A stretch of 64,000 nt of DNA from Ahaetulla prasina (GCF_028640845.1 NC_080542.1:18642283-18706282); one strand, 5' to 3'; counted from the stretch's first letter, positions 1 to 26,190 are shown. Notes: a model not told the origin generated them from the sequence alone. A program made the numbers and translations.

Positions 1-454
1 TGGCTACTCTGGAATTGAGCCCAAAATCTGAAATATCTTAATGGCAGTGGTCAGTGAAGGAAGGACAAGGGAGCGATACGGATGGCTGCTGCTGAGAAAG
101 GGCTGGCTGGAGATGCCTATGGGTGCGCCCTCTGGAAGGAAGGGATCCTTGGGGCAGGCCAGAATGGGAAGTTTTTCTCACAATCTATGGTTCCCATTGG
201 TCCCATTCCTCCCAGCAAAGTGGCAGGCTCTTCCACAGGTCAACCAAGGAAGAGGAGGGATCCTGCTGAGGCTTATGAGGGGAGGGGAAATGGTACCAGC
301 CTATATTATAAAAGAAAAAGAAGGATAACCCAATCAAGTTGTTTAGTATTGCATTATTTTTCAACACAAGTTGGCAAATAATTTGGATTTGGAGGACTCC
401 TGAAAGAGCCTCCAGAGATCCTAAGACCACACTTCTTTAAGAAACATTGCTTTA

Positions 455-596
455 GAGCAAGGGTCTCCAAACTGGGCAACTTTAAGACTTGTAGACTTCA
501 GCTTCCAGATTTCCCCAGCCAGCATGGCTTGCTGGGGAAATCTCGGAGCTGAAGTCCACAAGTCTTAAAGTTGCCCAGTTTGGAGACCCTTGCTTT
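455..596. repeat. Palindromic MITE (GGCAACTTTAAGACTTGT family)
   Basis: A near-perfect inverted repeat. The left arm, GGGTCTCCAAACTGGGCAAC then TTTAAGACTTGT, is mirrored at 545-590 around a short centre near 520-537. It belongs to a family with many copies in this window and can fold into a long hairpin. Confidence 0.85.
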
Positions 597-933
597 ATAG
601 AAACACAAAAGCATCTCCACCCAAAATTTTGGACTAGATATTTCAGGGCAGGGGCTTATAAGTAAAAACCTTCTAAATTTAAAGATAGGCAACTTAAATA
701 TTGGAACAGTCACATCCAAAGGAACAAATCTTGCCAAAGCATTTCCAAGGGTGCCATCGTTGCTGTTTTTCAAGCAATAACAAATATATCTACTCAAACC
801 CAGGTGCCATCAAATCCAAAGAGACTTACACTCAAGTAAGATTCTCCTTCACACATATCTTGATGAAACATACTTAAAACATGATTCAGGGGGGGGGGGG
901 AATACACCTTCACATACAATTCGATGAGTTGGC

Positions 934-1110
934 TCAACATGCTAAGCCATGGTATATAAGCTGCAACACGTTCCCACAACCAGAGTCAAACAAATCATAG
1001 GATGGCTTAATTATATCAGGCGAGCCCAACTTCACACTGGAGGTGTAGGAAAATTCAGGCTGCTCCACAGAATACTGGCTCACAAAGTCTTGCACATAGA
1101 AAGTCTCACC
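934..1110 (-). CDS. Possible exon of unknown gene downstream of MAPK7
   Basis: After the acceptor-like TTACCAGCACAG the frame reads GETFYVQDFVSQYSVEQP, then EFSYTSSVKLGSPDIIKPSY and DLFDSGCGNVLQLIYHGLAC, ending in TGA. Composition is protein-like and unlike the surrounding repeats. I do not recognise a family. It may be the last exon of a neighbouring minus-strand gene, or chance. Confidence 0.3.
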   Translation of the reverse strand, partial: GETFYVQDFVSQYSVEQPEFSYTSSVKLGSPDIIKPSYDLFDSGCGNVLQLIYHGLAC

Positions 1111-1209
1111 CTGTGCTGGTAAGATGGAAGCTTACAAGAGATTCAGGGTTTGCTAACCGAAAACATTTATCTACCGGGCACTACCAAAACAGAAACAGGT
1201 CACCCAATT

Positions 1210-1460
1210 TGATACAATAGCAACAGCAATAGTACATACACTTATATACCGCTTCACAGTGCTTTCCAGCCCTCTCTAAGCAGTTTACAGAGTCAGCATA
1301 TCGCTCCCAACAATCTGGGTCTTCATTTTACCGACCTCGGAAGGATGGAAAGCTGATTCAACCTTGAGCCGGTGTGAATCGAGCTGCTGGCAGCCTGCAG
1401 TCAGCAGAAGCAGCCTGCAGTACTGCATTCTGACCACTGCGCCAATGCAGCTCTATAAAT
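1210..1460 (-). repeat. tRNA-derived SINE (GGCGCAGTGG head)
   Basis: Reads on the minus strand from TTGGCGCAGTGGTCAGAATG through CAGTACTGCAGGCTG and TTCCATCCTTCCGAGG to GGTATATAAGTGTATGTAC. The same family recurs at 36864-37078 and 58915-59165. Confidence 0.8.
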
Positions 1461-2091
1461 AAAAGGTACAGGCACATATACATACACAACATACATACAC
1501 GCACATTAGTGGCAGGCCATGTAAGTCACCAGGCTGAATATGCAGGGTGTTCACAAAGACCTTATCAGGAATATTACAGCTGGGCTGCAAATATCTAAGA
1601 TGACAGTTAACAGGAACAAAAATTCTCTGCCTGCTGCCACTTAAGGGTCACCCGGGTTTCTGCAGACAAGGTATGGTAGCGCCAGCCTTACAGAGACACT
1701 GTTAAACAGCCACTGTCTGGAGGCACATTGATATGGCAATCAGGATGCTGGAAACAAGTCTTGTCCAGCTATCTTGGACACAAAGAAGGCTCTTTAAAAG
1801 GCTCCTGGTACAGCAGACGTGGGGTAGAAACTGTGTAAATTAGAGGGAGAAGTGGTCCCTTCCTCTAGTTGACAGTACTATATGTATTGGTAGGACAGTC
1901 ACATCTGTACACAGAAAGCAGAAGACAAAGTTGTACAATCTCTGTTTTCAAAAACCTTGAGCGTAGGCACCATCAACATTGCATATCTTCTCTTAAAAAG
2001 CAGGAGGTTGCCTTGCCTCAGGGCGATCATGGTCACTGCAACACCATCACAGGAGGAAAAACCTATATTTAATAGACTTCCCTCCCCTGCC
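1461..2091. other. No feature recognised
   Basis: Ordinary-looking sequence without a convincing coding frame, RNA or known repeat. It lies between the SINE and the weak candidate exon. Confidence 0.5.
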
Positions 2092-2257
2092 TCATAATTT
2101 GAAGGCTTCTTCTGCATGACCATATGGCACGTTGAGGTGAGGCCAAGGAAACCCTTGATGCTTATGTCTCTTTTCCATTGGAATCTGTGGGCCTTTCTGT
2201 CCCATCCTCACAGCATTACTGAAGATAGCCGCTGTCAAAGTTCTCCAGGACGTTACT
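2092..2257 (-). CDS. Weak candidate exon of unknown gene
   Basis: A strong acceptor-like run (CTTTTCTGTTTATTGG, then GGTTGCCCAG) is followed by an open frame VTSWRTLTAAIFSNAVRMGQ, then KGPQIPMEKRHKHQGFPWPH and LNVPYGHAEEAFKL before TGA. No family is recognised. It lies on the same strand as the candidate at 934-1110. Low confidence. Confidence 0.2.
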
Positions 2258-2584
2258 CTGGGCAACCACAGTAATAACCAATAAACAGAAAAGCAAAAAC
2301 CTGAAGCGTTTTAAGGCTGAAGCTTCCACTCTTGGTATTTCCAGTTTCAGAAATGCAGGAAAATCCTCTATCCAAGATTTTGAAGAGGTATAGCTGGTCA
2401 GAATACAGCATATGAGATTGGACAGCCCGTTGGCCTAATTCAATTGATTTCCACAAGTTTGTAATCCAGCTGTTTCACAGTGCAGGGCAAAGCATGCTAT
2501 GAAAAAGAAATGTTCCCACCTGCGCCTTCCAAATGTACATGAACTTCAGCATCTATTATCCCTAGGAAGCCAGAGGGCTATTCA

Positions 2585-2735
2585 TTTAATTATTAGATTT
2601 ATATCCCGCCTTTATTTTATACAACTATATTTATATCCATCAGCCTCCTGACTATTTTCCCAACACCTGAGGATGTGGGCTTGGACTGAAAAGAGAGTGA
2701 CTGCCCTCAAGTCACCCAAACAGATTTCATATTTT
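2585..2735 (-). repeat. Degraded MIR-like SINE
   Basis: Contains TTTATATCCCGCCTTTATTT and a degenerate CAAGTCACCCAAACAG block. These also occur in the better copies at 30519-30787 and 51620-52250. Confidence 0.45.
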
Positions 2736-2758
2736 ATGGAGGACTGAAGTTTAGAATA

Positions 2759-3151
2759 CAGGTAATCCTTGACTTACAACAGTTCACTTAGCGATCATTC
2801 AAAGTTACAACAGCGCTGAAAAAAAGCGACTCGTGACCGTTTTTCGCACTTACGGCCATTGCCAACAGTCACAGGATCAAAATTTGGATGCTTGGCCACT
2901 GACTCATATTTATGACAGCTGCAGCATCCCCGTGGTCACCTTTTGGGACCTTTTTACAGGCAAAATCAATGGGGAAGCCGGATTCACTTAACAACCATGT
3001 AACTAACTTGAACAACTGCAGTGATTCATTTAACACCGGTGGCAAGAAAGGTCGTAAAAAGGGGGCAAAGTTCCATTTAACCAATCTTTCATTTAGCAAC
3101 GGAACTCAGGGGAGGGGGTGTCAATCATAGTCGTAAATTGAGGATTACCTG
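2759..3151 (+). mobile_element. Tc1/mariner-like non-autonomous element, full length
   Basis: The termini CAGGTAATCCTTGACTTAC and GAGGATTACCTG are inverted repeats flanked by TA on both sides (2757-2758 and 3152-3153), the expected target duplication. No transposase frame. This family is the most frequent DNA element in the window. Confidence 0.8.
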
Positions 3152-3360
3152 TATCTAAGAGAGGACTGAAGGGAAGCCTAGGGAAGCTGAAATCCGATAC
3201 ATCCGGAGGGCACCAATTTGAAAACAGTTGCCTATGGAGGAAGGCTGGATTTGATCCTTATGTGCATCTTTCTTTCTTAAAAGACCTGGAGAACATGTTT
3301 TACATGAATTCAGCCCTTTCGAAGAGCTTTCAATATTTTAAACAGAAAATGTTATCTGTG

Positions 3361-3790
3361 TTTATTGGCTATGAGGTAAGGAAACACAGTGTGGGGTCAA
3401 GCAAGAAATTGACTGGATGCCTGTTTCCAAGGAAAGAGATGATGCATCCTTTTAGTGTTTTTGACAAGAATCCTTTCCTGATTTGTGTGTGTGTTTGTGT
3501 GTGTGTATGTGTGTGTGTGTGTGTGTCTTTCAACATGCCTGCAGAAGGCAGTGTAGAACCAAGTCTACTTCAATTCTTATTGCAAAAGACCTCTTGTCTG
3601 AAACATCCGACCAATTCACCTTTGCTGTAAAGCAAAACAACAGAAACGCACAGGCACTGTGGTGACATTTCCAACCCAAGTCATTGAGAAGGCAAATTGC
3701 CTTGATCTTCCACATCCATTCTGAGTTTAAAAAGAAAAAGAAAAAAGAAAGACCGAAGAGGAAGACGCTGCCCAACAGGATCTCGGCTTC
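3361..3790 (-). other. Probable MAPK7 3' UTR with polyadenylation signal
   Basis: The first AATAAA on the minus strand after the stop codon is at 3366-3361, giving a 3' UTR of about 430 bases. It contains an A/G-rich run at 3729-3752 (T/C-rich on the transcript) and a TG/CA microsatellite at 3484-3526. The cleavage site is inferred. Confidence 0.5.
3484..3526. repeat. TG/CA microsatellite
   Basis: Interrupted (TG)n tract in the probable MAPK7 3' UTR. Confidence 0.9.
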
Positions 3791-18474
<14,684 letters not shown>

Positions 18475-18488
18475 TTAGCAGATGATGA

Positions 18489-18778
18489 TCAATCTACGTC
18501 AAATACCTGACCTTCGGACATTTCGTCGCGAACTAAAAACACATCTCTTTATCCGCGCGGGGCTGGCTTAAATTAGTTTTAATGGGAAATTTTATTAATT
18601 TTTAAATGGGGTTTTTTAGTATGGAAATTTTTAATCTCAGGCTAATTTAAATAAGTTTTTTAAATGGTATTTTAATCTGTATATTGTATTGTTTTATTTT
18701 GCCTGTACACCGCCCTGAGTCCTTCGGGAGAAGGGCGGTATAAAAATCAAATAAATAAATAAATAAATAAATAAATAA
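18489..18778 (+). mobile_element. L2-type LINE 3' end
   Basis: Encodes the C-terminus LRTFRRELKTHLFIRAGLA, then a 3' UTR with the hairpin CCGCCCTGAGTCC/GAAGGGCGG and an (AAATAA)n tail. Same family as 23047-24062. Located in the MAPK7 5' UTR intron. Confidence 0.8.
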
Positions 18779-18839
18779 ATGGATTTAGGGCCAACTAGAG
18801 ACATGTATGCCTTACCAGAGAACCAGTTTAATTAAAGTG

Positions 18840-18955
18840 TATGGAGATTCTCAGTCATTCACATCATGGTTATCCCAAAAATGCTTTTTTCACGAGGCAA
18901 CTGGACTTCCTTGTTTTTTCTTTTGAAGACGTTTTGCTTCTCATCCAAGCAAGAC
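18840..18955 (-). mobile_element. Hammerhead-motif palindromic family, single arm, locus 3
   Basis: Only the left arm is present: GGAGATTCTCAGTCATTC, CACGAGGCAACTGGACTTCC and GAAGACGTTTTGCTTCTC. The hammerhead-like segment is truncated. Confidence 0.55.
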
Positions 18956-19477
18956 ATACCAGCTTTCAAATATGTGCCAACCTTGTTACAATTTAAGCAC
19001 AAGATAAAAGTGCTGGTATTTAGTACAGCATTTCAAATCTCGGACTAATTTCTCCTGAAATACTCAATGACTACATTATTTTAGAGGCTTTAGAATTGCA
19101 AAAATTTGGAATTATGGGCAGAATGACAGGCAAAATATGAGTGTGTTATATCAATAGATGAAACATATAATTGAATATAATCCATCAATTGTTTCTCCCC
19201 TGCTTTTCTATTATTGACCTTAATTAGCTAGCTATGCAGATTGTTATCTGCTCTTAATTGCATCCTCTCCTTTTGTGCTTTTTAAAAAAATTGTGGCTCA
19301 TCTATTACAATCAACAATCTTGCACAAAAGCGGGTGTGCAAATTATTTGTAACAAACTCAAATTACTTGCAAGATAATTCAACCTACTGAGCATCTTGTA
19401 ATAAAATACTGCACTGTAGAAAGTACTGTAGAAAGATGGATGCAAAGCTTGAGGAGAGAAGGTGGGGAAAAAAATTC

Positions 19478-19690
19478 CTTTTTAATCCACCCTGAGCACT
19501 AAAAACTCTCCCGAATGACTTCAGATCAGCTACATTCCCTAACAGGACAAAGAATGAAGGGAGACCCAACCCACGTTGAGCTTGTCGCTCAGAAAGGTTG
19601 GCAGTTCAAATCTCTAGTATAGGTCTCCTGCGTGAGGAGGTTGGACTAGATGACCTCCAAGGTCCCTTCCAACTGTTACTGTTAGGGCAA
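19478..19690 (+). repeat. SINE tail followed by CR1 3' end
   Basis: TGAGCACTAAAAACTCTCCC is shared with 20100-20150. The CR1 signature GGTTGGACTAGATGACCTCC then AAGGTCCCTTCC follows. Confidence 0.5.
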
Positions 19691-20044
19691 TCAGCAAGTA
19701 GTCTTCAACTTACGTCCCCTCTGACTGGGAAAATAAAATAGAGCAGAGTGACAGTTTAATCTGCCAGCTTGAAATAAAGAAGAATCTATTACAGGATGGA
19801 ATGGGGGGGGGGGGAGAGAAGGGAAGCACGGAGAAGTTGTCCTCCTATCAATCAAAACATAGTTATCACTGAGATTTCAGAGAAGAGAAAAAATAGTGTG
19901 TGTGTCACACACACACCCCAAATCAGTTCTCAGGACAGAGTGAGTTTTAAGAAACAATCTGGGCTGGATTTGGAAAAAAAAGGGACAGTGACACTAACCG
20001 ATTTTATAAAGCAAGAAAAAGAAAAGTGTGTCTTTGTAGGAAGG

Positions 20045-20215
20045 GAGTCATATTGGTTATGGTAGTTAAGGCACTTGCTCAAGACTGGGAAATCCCAAGT
20101 TCAAATCCACCCAGAGCCCTAAAAACTCTCCCGAGTGACTTTGGATCAGCCACATTCCCTTTCTCACCCCACCCAACAGGACAAAGAATGAAGACCCAAC
20201 CTACGCTGATCTCTT
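20045..20215 (+). repeat. tRNA-derived SINE
   Basis: The A-box-like GGTAGTTAAGGCACTTGC and B-box-like AGTTCAAATCC are followed by ACTCTCCCGAGTGACTTTGG. It lies just downstream of the presumed MAPK7 first exon, within the 5' intron. Confidence 0.5.
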
Positions 20216-20439
20216 AGACAATGACAGTAATTGGGGAAGGGGGATCTTATGGGGAGGGGCTGGGGTACAGCGGCCAAGCTGAATGTGGCTAGTGGGGCAA
20301 AGCGGGGATGGGGAGGGAATCAAAAGGAGGGGAAGGGGCTGCCGATGGGGAGGGGGCAGATGATGAGCTGGAGAGGCTGCAATGGAAAAAGAAAATTCTA
20401 CCGCTGCCCAACCTCCTTCCAGCTGGAACCGTCTCCCCC

Positions 20440-20960
20440 TAATGAGGATAGGAAGGAACGCGCGGGAGAAAGAGGGTCCCCACCTGCCAAGATGCGAGAT
20501 CAGGCGCAGAAGGTCTCGGGAGGTGGACAAACAGGGGCGGTTCCCTCTCTGATCCGCTACTCCCTGGCGGTGGTGGTGGAGATGATGATGGCTCGCCCGG
20601 CTGGTTAAGAGAGTGCCCGGATGTTACGGCTCCCGACTGCTCCTCAGCCAATCAAAAGGCAGGCGGGCGTGGCCACGAGGGCAAAAGCTCCCCGAGATTG
20701 CTTCGCCGTCGGTACCTTTTCTTGAACAAAACGAAACGCCCCACCTCGCCCGCTCCGGAGAGCCAATCGGAGAGCGCGGAGAAGAAAAAAAAGGCAAGGG
20801 AGCCAATGAGAGAGTGAATAAGATAATATTAACATACGAGTGGAGTCGTTCTGTTAGCCTTACGAGGAGGGCGGGAGCTTCACCTGTTGCCCTTCAGCCC
20901 TCTATTGTTGTGGGTTGCGGAGGCGCCATTCTCCACCCCACTTTCGAAGTTGGAAAGAGA
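20440..20960 (-). promoter_or_regulatory. CpG-rich MAPK7 promoter and non-coding first exon
   Basis: The only strongly CpG-rich stretch upstream of the MAPK7 start codon. NF-Y type CCAAT boxes on the plus strand lie at 20648-20652 (CAGCCAATCA), 20763-20767 (GAGCCAATCG) and 20803-20807 (GAGCCAATGA). A candidate donor for a non-coding exon on the minus strand is TTGGCAG followed by GTGGGG (exon end 20484). It would splice to the acceptor at 18266-18265. No TATA box is evident, as usual for CpG promoters. A divergent plus-strand transcript is possible, but I see no coding exon for one. Confidence 0.55.
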
Positions 20961-21334
20961 AATATGTAGCCTTAGTTATTCAGTAGATGGAAGTCCAGAA
21001 ATATGTGCAGTGATTCATAAATGAGTTGCTTGCAGATTAAGTATAGATGTTTACAATGAAATAGGCTTTACTGAAACTCTTACAAAAGCACTTCGGAAAA
21101 GTCCTTATATTTTTGCTGGGTGGTGGTGGTTGTTTTTGCTATTTCAATTGTTTTAGCAAAATAAAGTTGATTTTTATTTAAGTTAGGTGTGTGCCTAACA
21201 TAATCTACATATTTATTTATTTATTTTATTTATTTATTTTGTCACAACAATATATGTAGGTATCATACAAAAAGGATTATATAGTATATAAACACATATA
21301 TGAGTAAATATAAGGAGGTATATATATATATATA

Positions 21335-22119
21335 TTTGTTTTCTGAGGTTTTCGCGGGTGTTTGTATGTAGATCTTTGGTTATTCGGGTTTTCTCCCGCG
21401 TAAAATTGGAAGTGTCTTGGCGACGTTTCGACGAAGTCTCATTCGTCATCTTCAGGCTTCAGCTTTGTGCTTCTGGGAGCAATGTGTGACTGCAGCTGTT
21501 TCTTCCTTTTTAACTGCTAGTGGGGGTTTGAACTGATTGGGTGGGAGCTTGGCTGTGCTCTGATTGGATGGGGTTTTTTTGGTGCTCTGATTGGATGGGG
21601 GTGTGTCCTCTTTGGGTGGGGGCTTGGTTGTGCTCAGATTAGTCTGAGCTGCAGGGGGATTTGAGCTGGTGAGCTGCATAGCTGTTGTTTGGCTTTGTGT
21701 TCGTGGTCGTGCTACATCTTCATAGTGGGTGTCAGTCTGCTGCATGTATGGATTGGAGGGGTTTGAAATGGTTAATGTTGCAGCTGCGGTCTGGCTTCTG
21801 GTCCTTGGTCGTGCTTCATGATCAGTGTGGGTTTGGATCTGCTTTCTGGGTGGATGTGTGGTGGTGACATCCTGTGTGGACCTCGTGAGTGTGGGTCTGG
21901 TGTCATTCCTCTTGTTAGGGACACGTTTGTCAATAAGGGCAGGTTTCCAAATGACTTTAAAAAGACCAGAACTATCGCCAAAACTGAACACTTTAACAAC
22001 AGAATAATCAGAGAAGCCATCGAGATAGAAAAATGCCCACACAGCATGAACAAAGGAGATGATACCTCCCACCTACCAGCCATTTGGAATCCTGCCCTTA
22101 TTTTGTCAGAAAACAAATA
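21335..22119. mobile_element. Penelope-like (PLE) head-to-head pair
   Basis: The minus arm (about 21965 down to 21335) encodes AIWKPALIDKRVPNKRND-like C-terminal sequence, a proline/threonine-rich tail ending SQKHKAEA, then the 3' region with CTGAAGA, hairpin and GAAACGTC at 21455-21422, and the end CCTCAGAAAACAAATA. The plus arm (about 21966-22119) encodes FNNRIIREAIEIEKCPHSMN and LPAIWNPALI, the PLE C-terminal signature, then jumps to the same CAGAAAACAAATA end. Both ends sit in TA repeats inside the minus-strand LINE. Confidence 0.65.
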
Positions 22120-23046
22120 TATATATACATATATAGGAAGAAGAAAAGAAAAACAATAGGACAGGAACGGCACGCCCCTTATGGTCCTGTTAGGAATGGG
22201 GTGGTTAGGAATGGGGTGAGGTCAATAGTAGAAAGTTTTTGGTTAAAGCTTTTAGGATTATGAGAAGAAACCACAGAGTCAGGTAAAGTATTCCAAGCAC
22301 TGATGATTCTGTTACAGAAGTCATATATTCTGCAATCTAAAAGCGGTTGACATTAAGTTTAAATCTATTAGTTGCTCTAGTATTATTGCAATTAAAGCTG
22401 AAGTAGTCTTTAACAGGAAGGACATTACAATAGATGATTCTGTGAGTTAAACTTAGGTCTTGTCGAAGGCGATGGAATTCCAAGTTTTCTAAGCCTAGGA
22501 TTTCAAGTCTGTTGGGATAAGGTATTTTATTGTTTTCAGAGGAATGGAGAACTCTTCTTGTAAAATATTTCTGGACACGTTCAGTTGTATTGATGTGAGA
22601 GATGTGGTGAGGGTTCCAAACAGGCGAGCTGTATTCTAGAATTGGTCTAACAAATGTTTTATATGCTCTGGTTAGTAATGTGGTTGTTTTGGAAAAGAAG
22701 CTACGCAAGATTAGGTTTACAACTCTTAGAGCTTTTTTTGCTATGTAGTTGCAGTGGGCTTTGGCACTTAGATCATTTGACATGAAAACTCCAAGGTCTT
22801 TAACGGGATGGGGGTCGTCTGTAAGGTAATGTCCATCTAGTATGTATTTAGTGTTTGGGTTCTTTTTTCCTATATGTAAGACTGAGCATTTGCTGGTTGA
22901 AATTTGGAGCTGCCAATTTTTAGACCAAGCGGTTAGATGATCAAGGTCGTTTTGAATGATAGAAGTATTGTCTGTGGTGTTAAATAGTTTGACATCGTCA
23001 GCAAAGAGAACACAATTACTTGAGATATGGTCACAAAGATCATTAA

Positions 23047-24062
23047 TGCTATCGAAGTGCTGTCCCGGTGTTTGGAAGCCGTACGGGTCTGGATGGGGAG
23101 AAACAGGCTCAAGCTCAATCCCTCCAAGACGGAGTGGCTGTGGATGCCGGCATCCCGGTACAGTCAGCTGAGTCCGCGGCTGACTGTCGGGAGCGAGTCA
23201 TTGGCCCCGATGGAGAGGGTGCGCAATTTGGGTGTTCTCCTGGATGCACGGCTGTCTTTTGAAGATCATTTGACGGCCGTCTCCAGGAGAGCTTTCCACC
23301 AGGTTCGCCTGGTGCGCCAGTTGCACCCCTTTCTAGACCGGGATGCCTTGTGCACAGTCACTCACGCCCTTGTGACGTCTCGTCTGGACTACTGCAATGC
23401 TCTCTACATGGGCTCCTTGAAGGGCATCCGGAGGCTGCAGTTGGTCAGAATGCAGCTGCGCGGGTGATAGAGGGAGCCCCTCGTGGCTCCCGAGTGACAC
23501 CTATCCTGCGCAGGCTGCACTGGCTACCTGTGGCCTTCCGGGTGCGCTTCAAGGTGTTGGTGAACGTCTTTAAAGCGCTCCATGGCATAGGGCCGGGTTA
23601 CTTACGGGACCGCCTGCTGCTACCGAATACCCCCCACCGACCCGTCCGCTCCCACACAGAGGGACTCCTCAGGGTGCCGTCGGCACGACAGTGTCGTCTG
23701 GCGACACCCAGGGGAAGGGCCTTCTCTGTGGGGGCTCCCGCCCTCTGGAACGAGCTCCCCCCAGGACTTCGTCAACTTCCGGACCTCCGAACCTTTCGCC
23801 GCGAGCTCAAAACTTACTTATTTATCTGCGCTGGACTGGGTTAGTTTTTTAAGTTATGGGTTTTTAATGGTGATTTTATAGTTTAGGGTTTTATATCGGT
23901 CGTTTGACCGTTTTTAGTTTTAAATTGGCCGGTTAAATATTTCATTTTAAATGTATTTTAAATTTATTGTGTACCTATGTGTTTTAATAAGGCTGTACAC
24001 CGCCCTGAGTCCTTCGGGAGAAGGGCGGTCTAGAAATCTAATTAATAAATAAATAAATAAAT
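23047..24062 (+). mobile_element. L2-type LINE, 5'-truncated insertion
   Basis: Encodes MGRNRLKLNPSKTEWLW, LGVLLDARLSFEDHL, HALVTSRLDYCNALYMG and RLHWLPVAFRVRFKVLV, ending KTYLFICAGLG, with one frame change near 23465. The 3' end has CCGCCCTGAGTCCTTCGGG and an (AATA)n tail. Inserted into the minus-strand LINE. Confidence 0.85.
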
Positions 24063-25974
24063 ATAGTATAAAGAGTGTTGGTCCAAGGACGCTGCCTTGA
24101 GGAACGCCACTCTTGACAGGAACAGGATTTGATAAAGCATTGCCAATTTTGACCACTTGTTGTCTGTTAGACAGAAAAGCAGATATCCATTTGTGAAGTG
24201 GTCCTGAGATGCCATAGGATATTAGTTTTAGGAGAAGTTTATCGTGTGCTACTGAGTCAAAAGCTTTGCAGAAATCTATGTAGATTGCATCTATTGATTT
24301 GCCTTGATCAAGATTTGTAGTCCATATGTTTTTACAGTGGACAAGTTGTAAGTTACATGATAATTTTTTCCTGAAACCAAATTGTTTATTGGAGAGTAGG
24401 TTGTTAGTTTCTAAGTGTGAGGTAATGGATTGGTTGATGATTGATTCCATGACTTTGCAGATGATGCAGCAAAGAGAGATCGGTCTGTAATTTTCGACTA
24501 AGCTGGGGTCTCCTTTTTTGAAGATAGGGATGACTGTGGCTAGTGACCAAAGTTTGGGAAGGGAACTGGTAGTGAAAGCTTTGTCAAAGATAATACTTAG
24601 GGGTTCTGCTATATTAATGGAAAGTTTTTTTAAGAAGTATGCACATAGTCCATCGGGTCCAATAGATAGCGATGGTTTTAAGTTATGAAGAGCTTTCCTA
24701 ACGTTATTTTCTGTGAAATCTATGTGAGTTAAGTCATCATAATCATTGCTGGTACGTTTGTGGAATGTCGGATATGTGTTATCAGAGTTAACAAAAACTG
24801 AGCGAAAGAAAATGTTGAAGAGGTTTGCTTTAATTGTTTCATCATTGCATTCTTTGTTGTTAGAATCTTTTAGTGGTGGGATGGATCTTGAGTCTTTAAG
24901 TTTATTGTTAACAAAATTATAAAAGGCACGATTGGAATTTGTGCGCAGAAGGTTCTCTTCTTGCTTGGTGTGGTAATTTGTGCATTCAGTTTTTACTTGG
25001 TTGCATATATTTCTGTAGCGGTTTTTGAAATTTGTAACATAGCCTTTTTTGTTTCTTTTCCAGAGGGATTTTTTTTTATTGAAGCTTTTTTATTGATATG
25101 GGTAGTTTGTTTTTCCTGATCATGGTAGTCATTTGTGGTACATATAGTTTAATGACTATTGATTTCAAGTAGGAAGACTCTATAGTGGTCTGCAGCGGTT
25201 ATGCAGGTTGCAAACAGATTTTGTCAGTCCAGAAATGAAAGATCGTTGTTTATAAGGTCGTAATTGGCTTTTTTGAAGTTGTAGTTGGGAATACTGTTGT
25301 TATGACGATTTAAGTATGGATGTATATTGAGATGAAAATCAATCATGCAGTGGTCACTGTTGGAAAAAGGTTCTTTAATTTGTAGTCCGTAAATTGAGTT
25401 TGAATTGTTGCAGAAGATGAGATCAAGGCAGTTGTTGAGTCTTGTATTGTTAGTTACAAGTTGTTCAAGACCTAGGTTTGTAACAGCGTTGTATAGTGTA
25501 GTATGGATTGGGTCAGTTGAACATTCATTAGTTATCCAGTTAATGAGAGGTAGATTTAGGTCACCCAGGAAGATGACAGGATATGGGCAAGAGGTAGCCC
25601 ATGTTAGCATTGAGGTTAGCATATTTGCATGGGTAATGTCGTAGTCAGGGGCTCTGTAGCATAGTAAGAATCGAAGAGTAGTGTCAAGGGATAGGTCACA
25701 TACAATAGTTTCAGGAAGAGAAAGTTTATGTGCTTCTTGGATATTTTTTAGATTCAGTGACTTTTTGTAAAAGATAGCCACTCCACCACCTCTTCAGTTG
25801 TTCATGTTTCACAAACAAAAATAATACCAAATGTGCCACTGTTTAACAAGAGGATAAATTCAGGTAATTTGTTGACAATCCTTCTTGCATTTATCAATTT
25901 GCATTTGAGATCTGAAGTGATTGGTGTTGAAAAGGGAAGGGGCGTGTATACCTAATTTTGGATGTTAGTAGGTT

Positions 25975-26190
25975 GGGGGTTGTGTACAACAGATGGTTGT
26001 ATAGATGGTTGGATGGTAGTTTGGTTGTTTGGATGGATGGTTGTTTGGATGGCTGGTTGGGTGGATTGTTGGGTGACTGTTTGGATGGCTGGTTGGATGG
26101 CTGCTTGGATTGTTGGTTGAATGGCTGTTTGGATGGCTGGTAAGATTGTTGGTTGAAAGGGTGGTAGGGTGATGGGTACTTGATTGAATA
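25975..26190. repeat. TTGGATGGCTGG minisatellite inside LINE ORF1
   Basis: Imperfect tandem GGATGGTTG/GGATGGCTG units. On the minus strand it encodes repeated QPSKQP and NQQS peptides in the ORF1-like region of the surrounding LINE. Confidence 0.75.

Noticed and set aside
20231..20969. Open frames in the MAPK7 promoter island
   Set aside because: GC-rich composition leaves frames open; no conserved motif.
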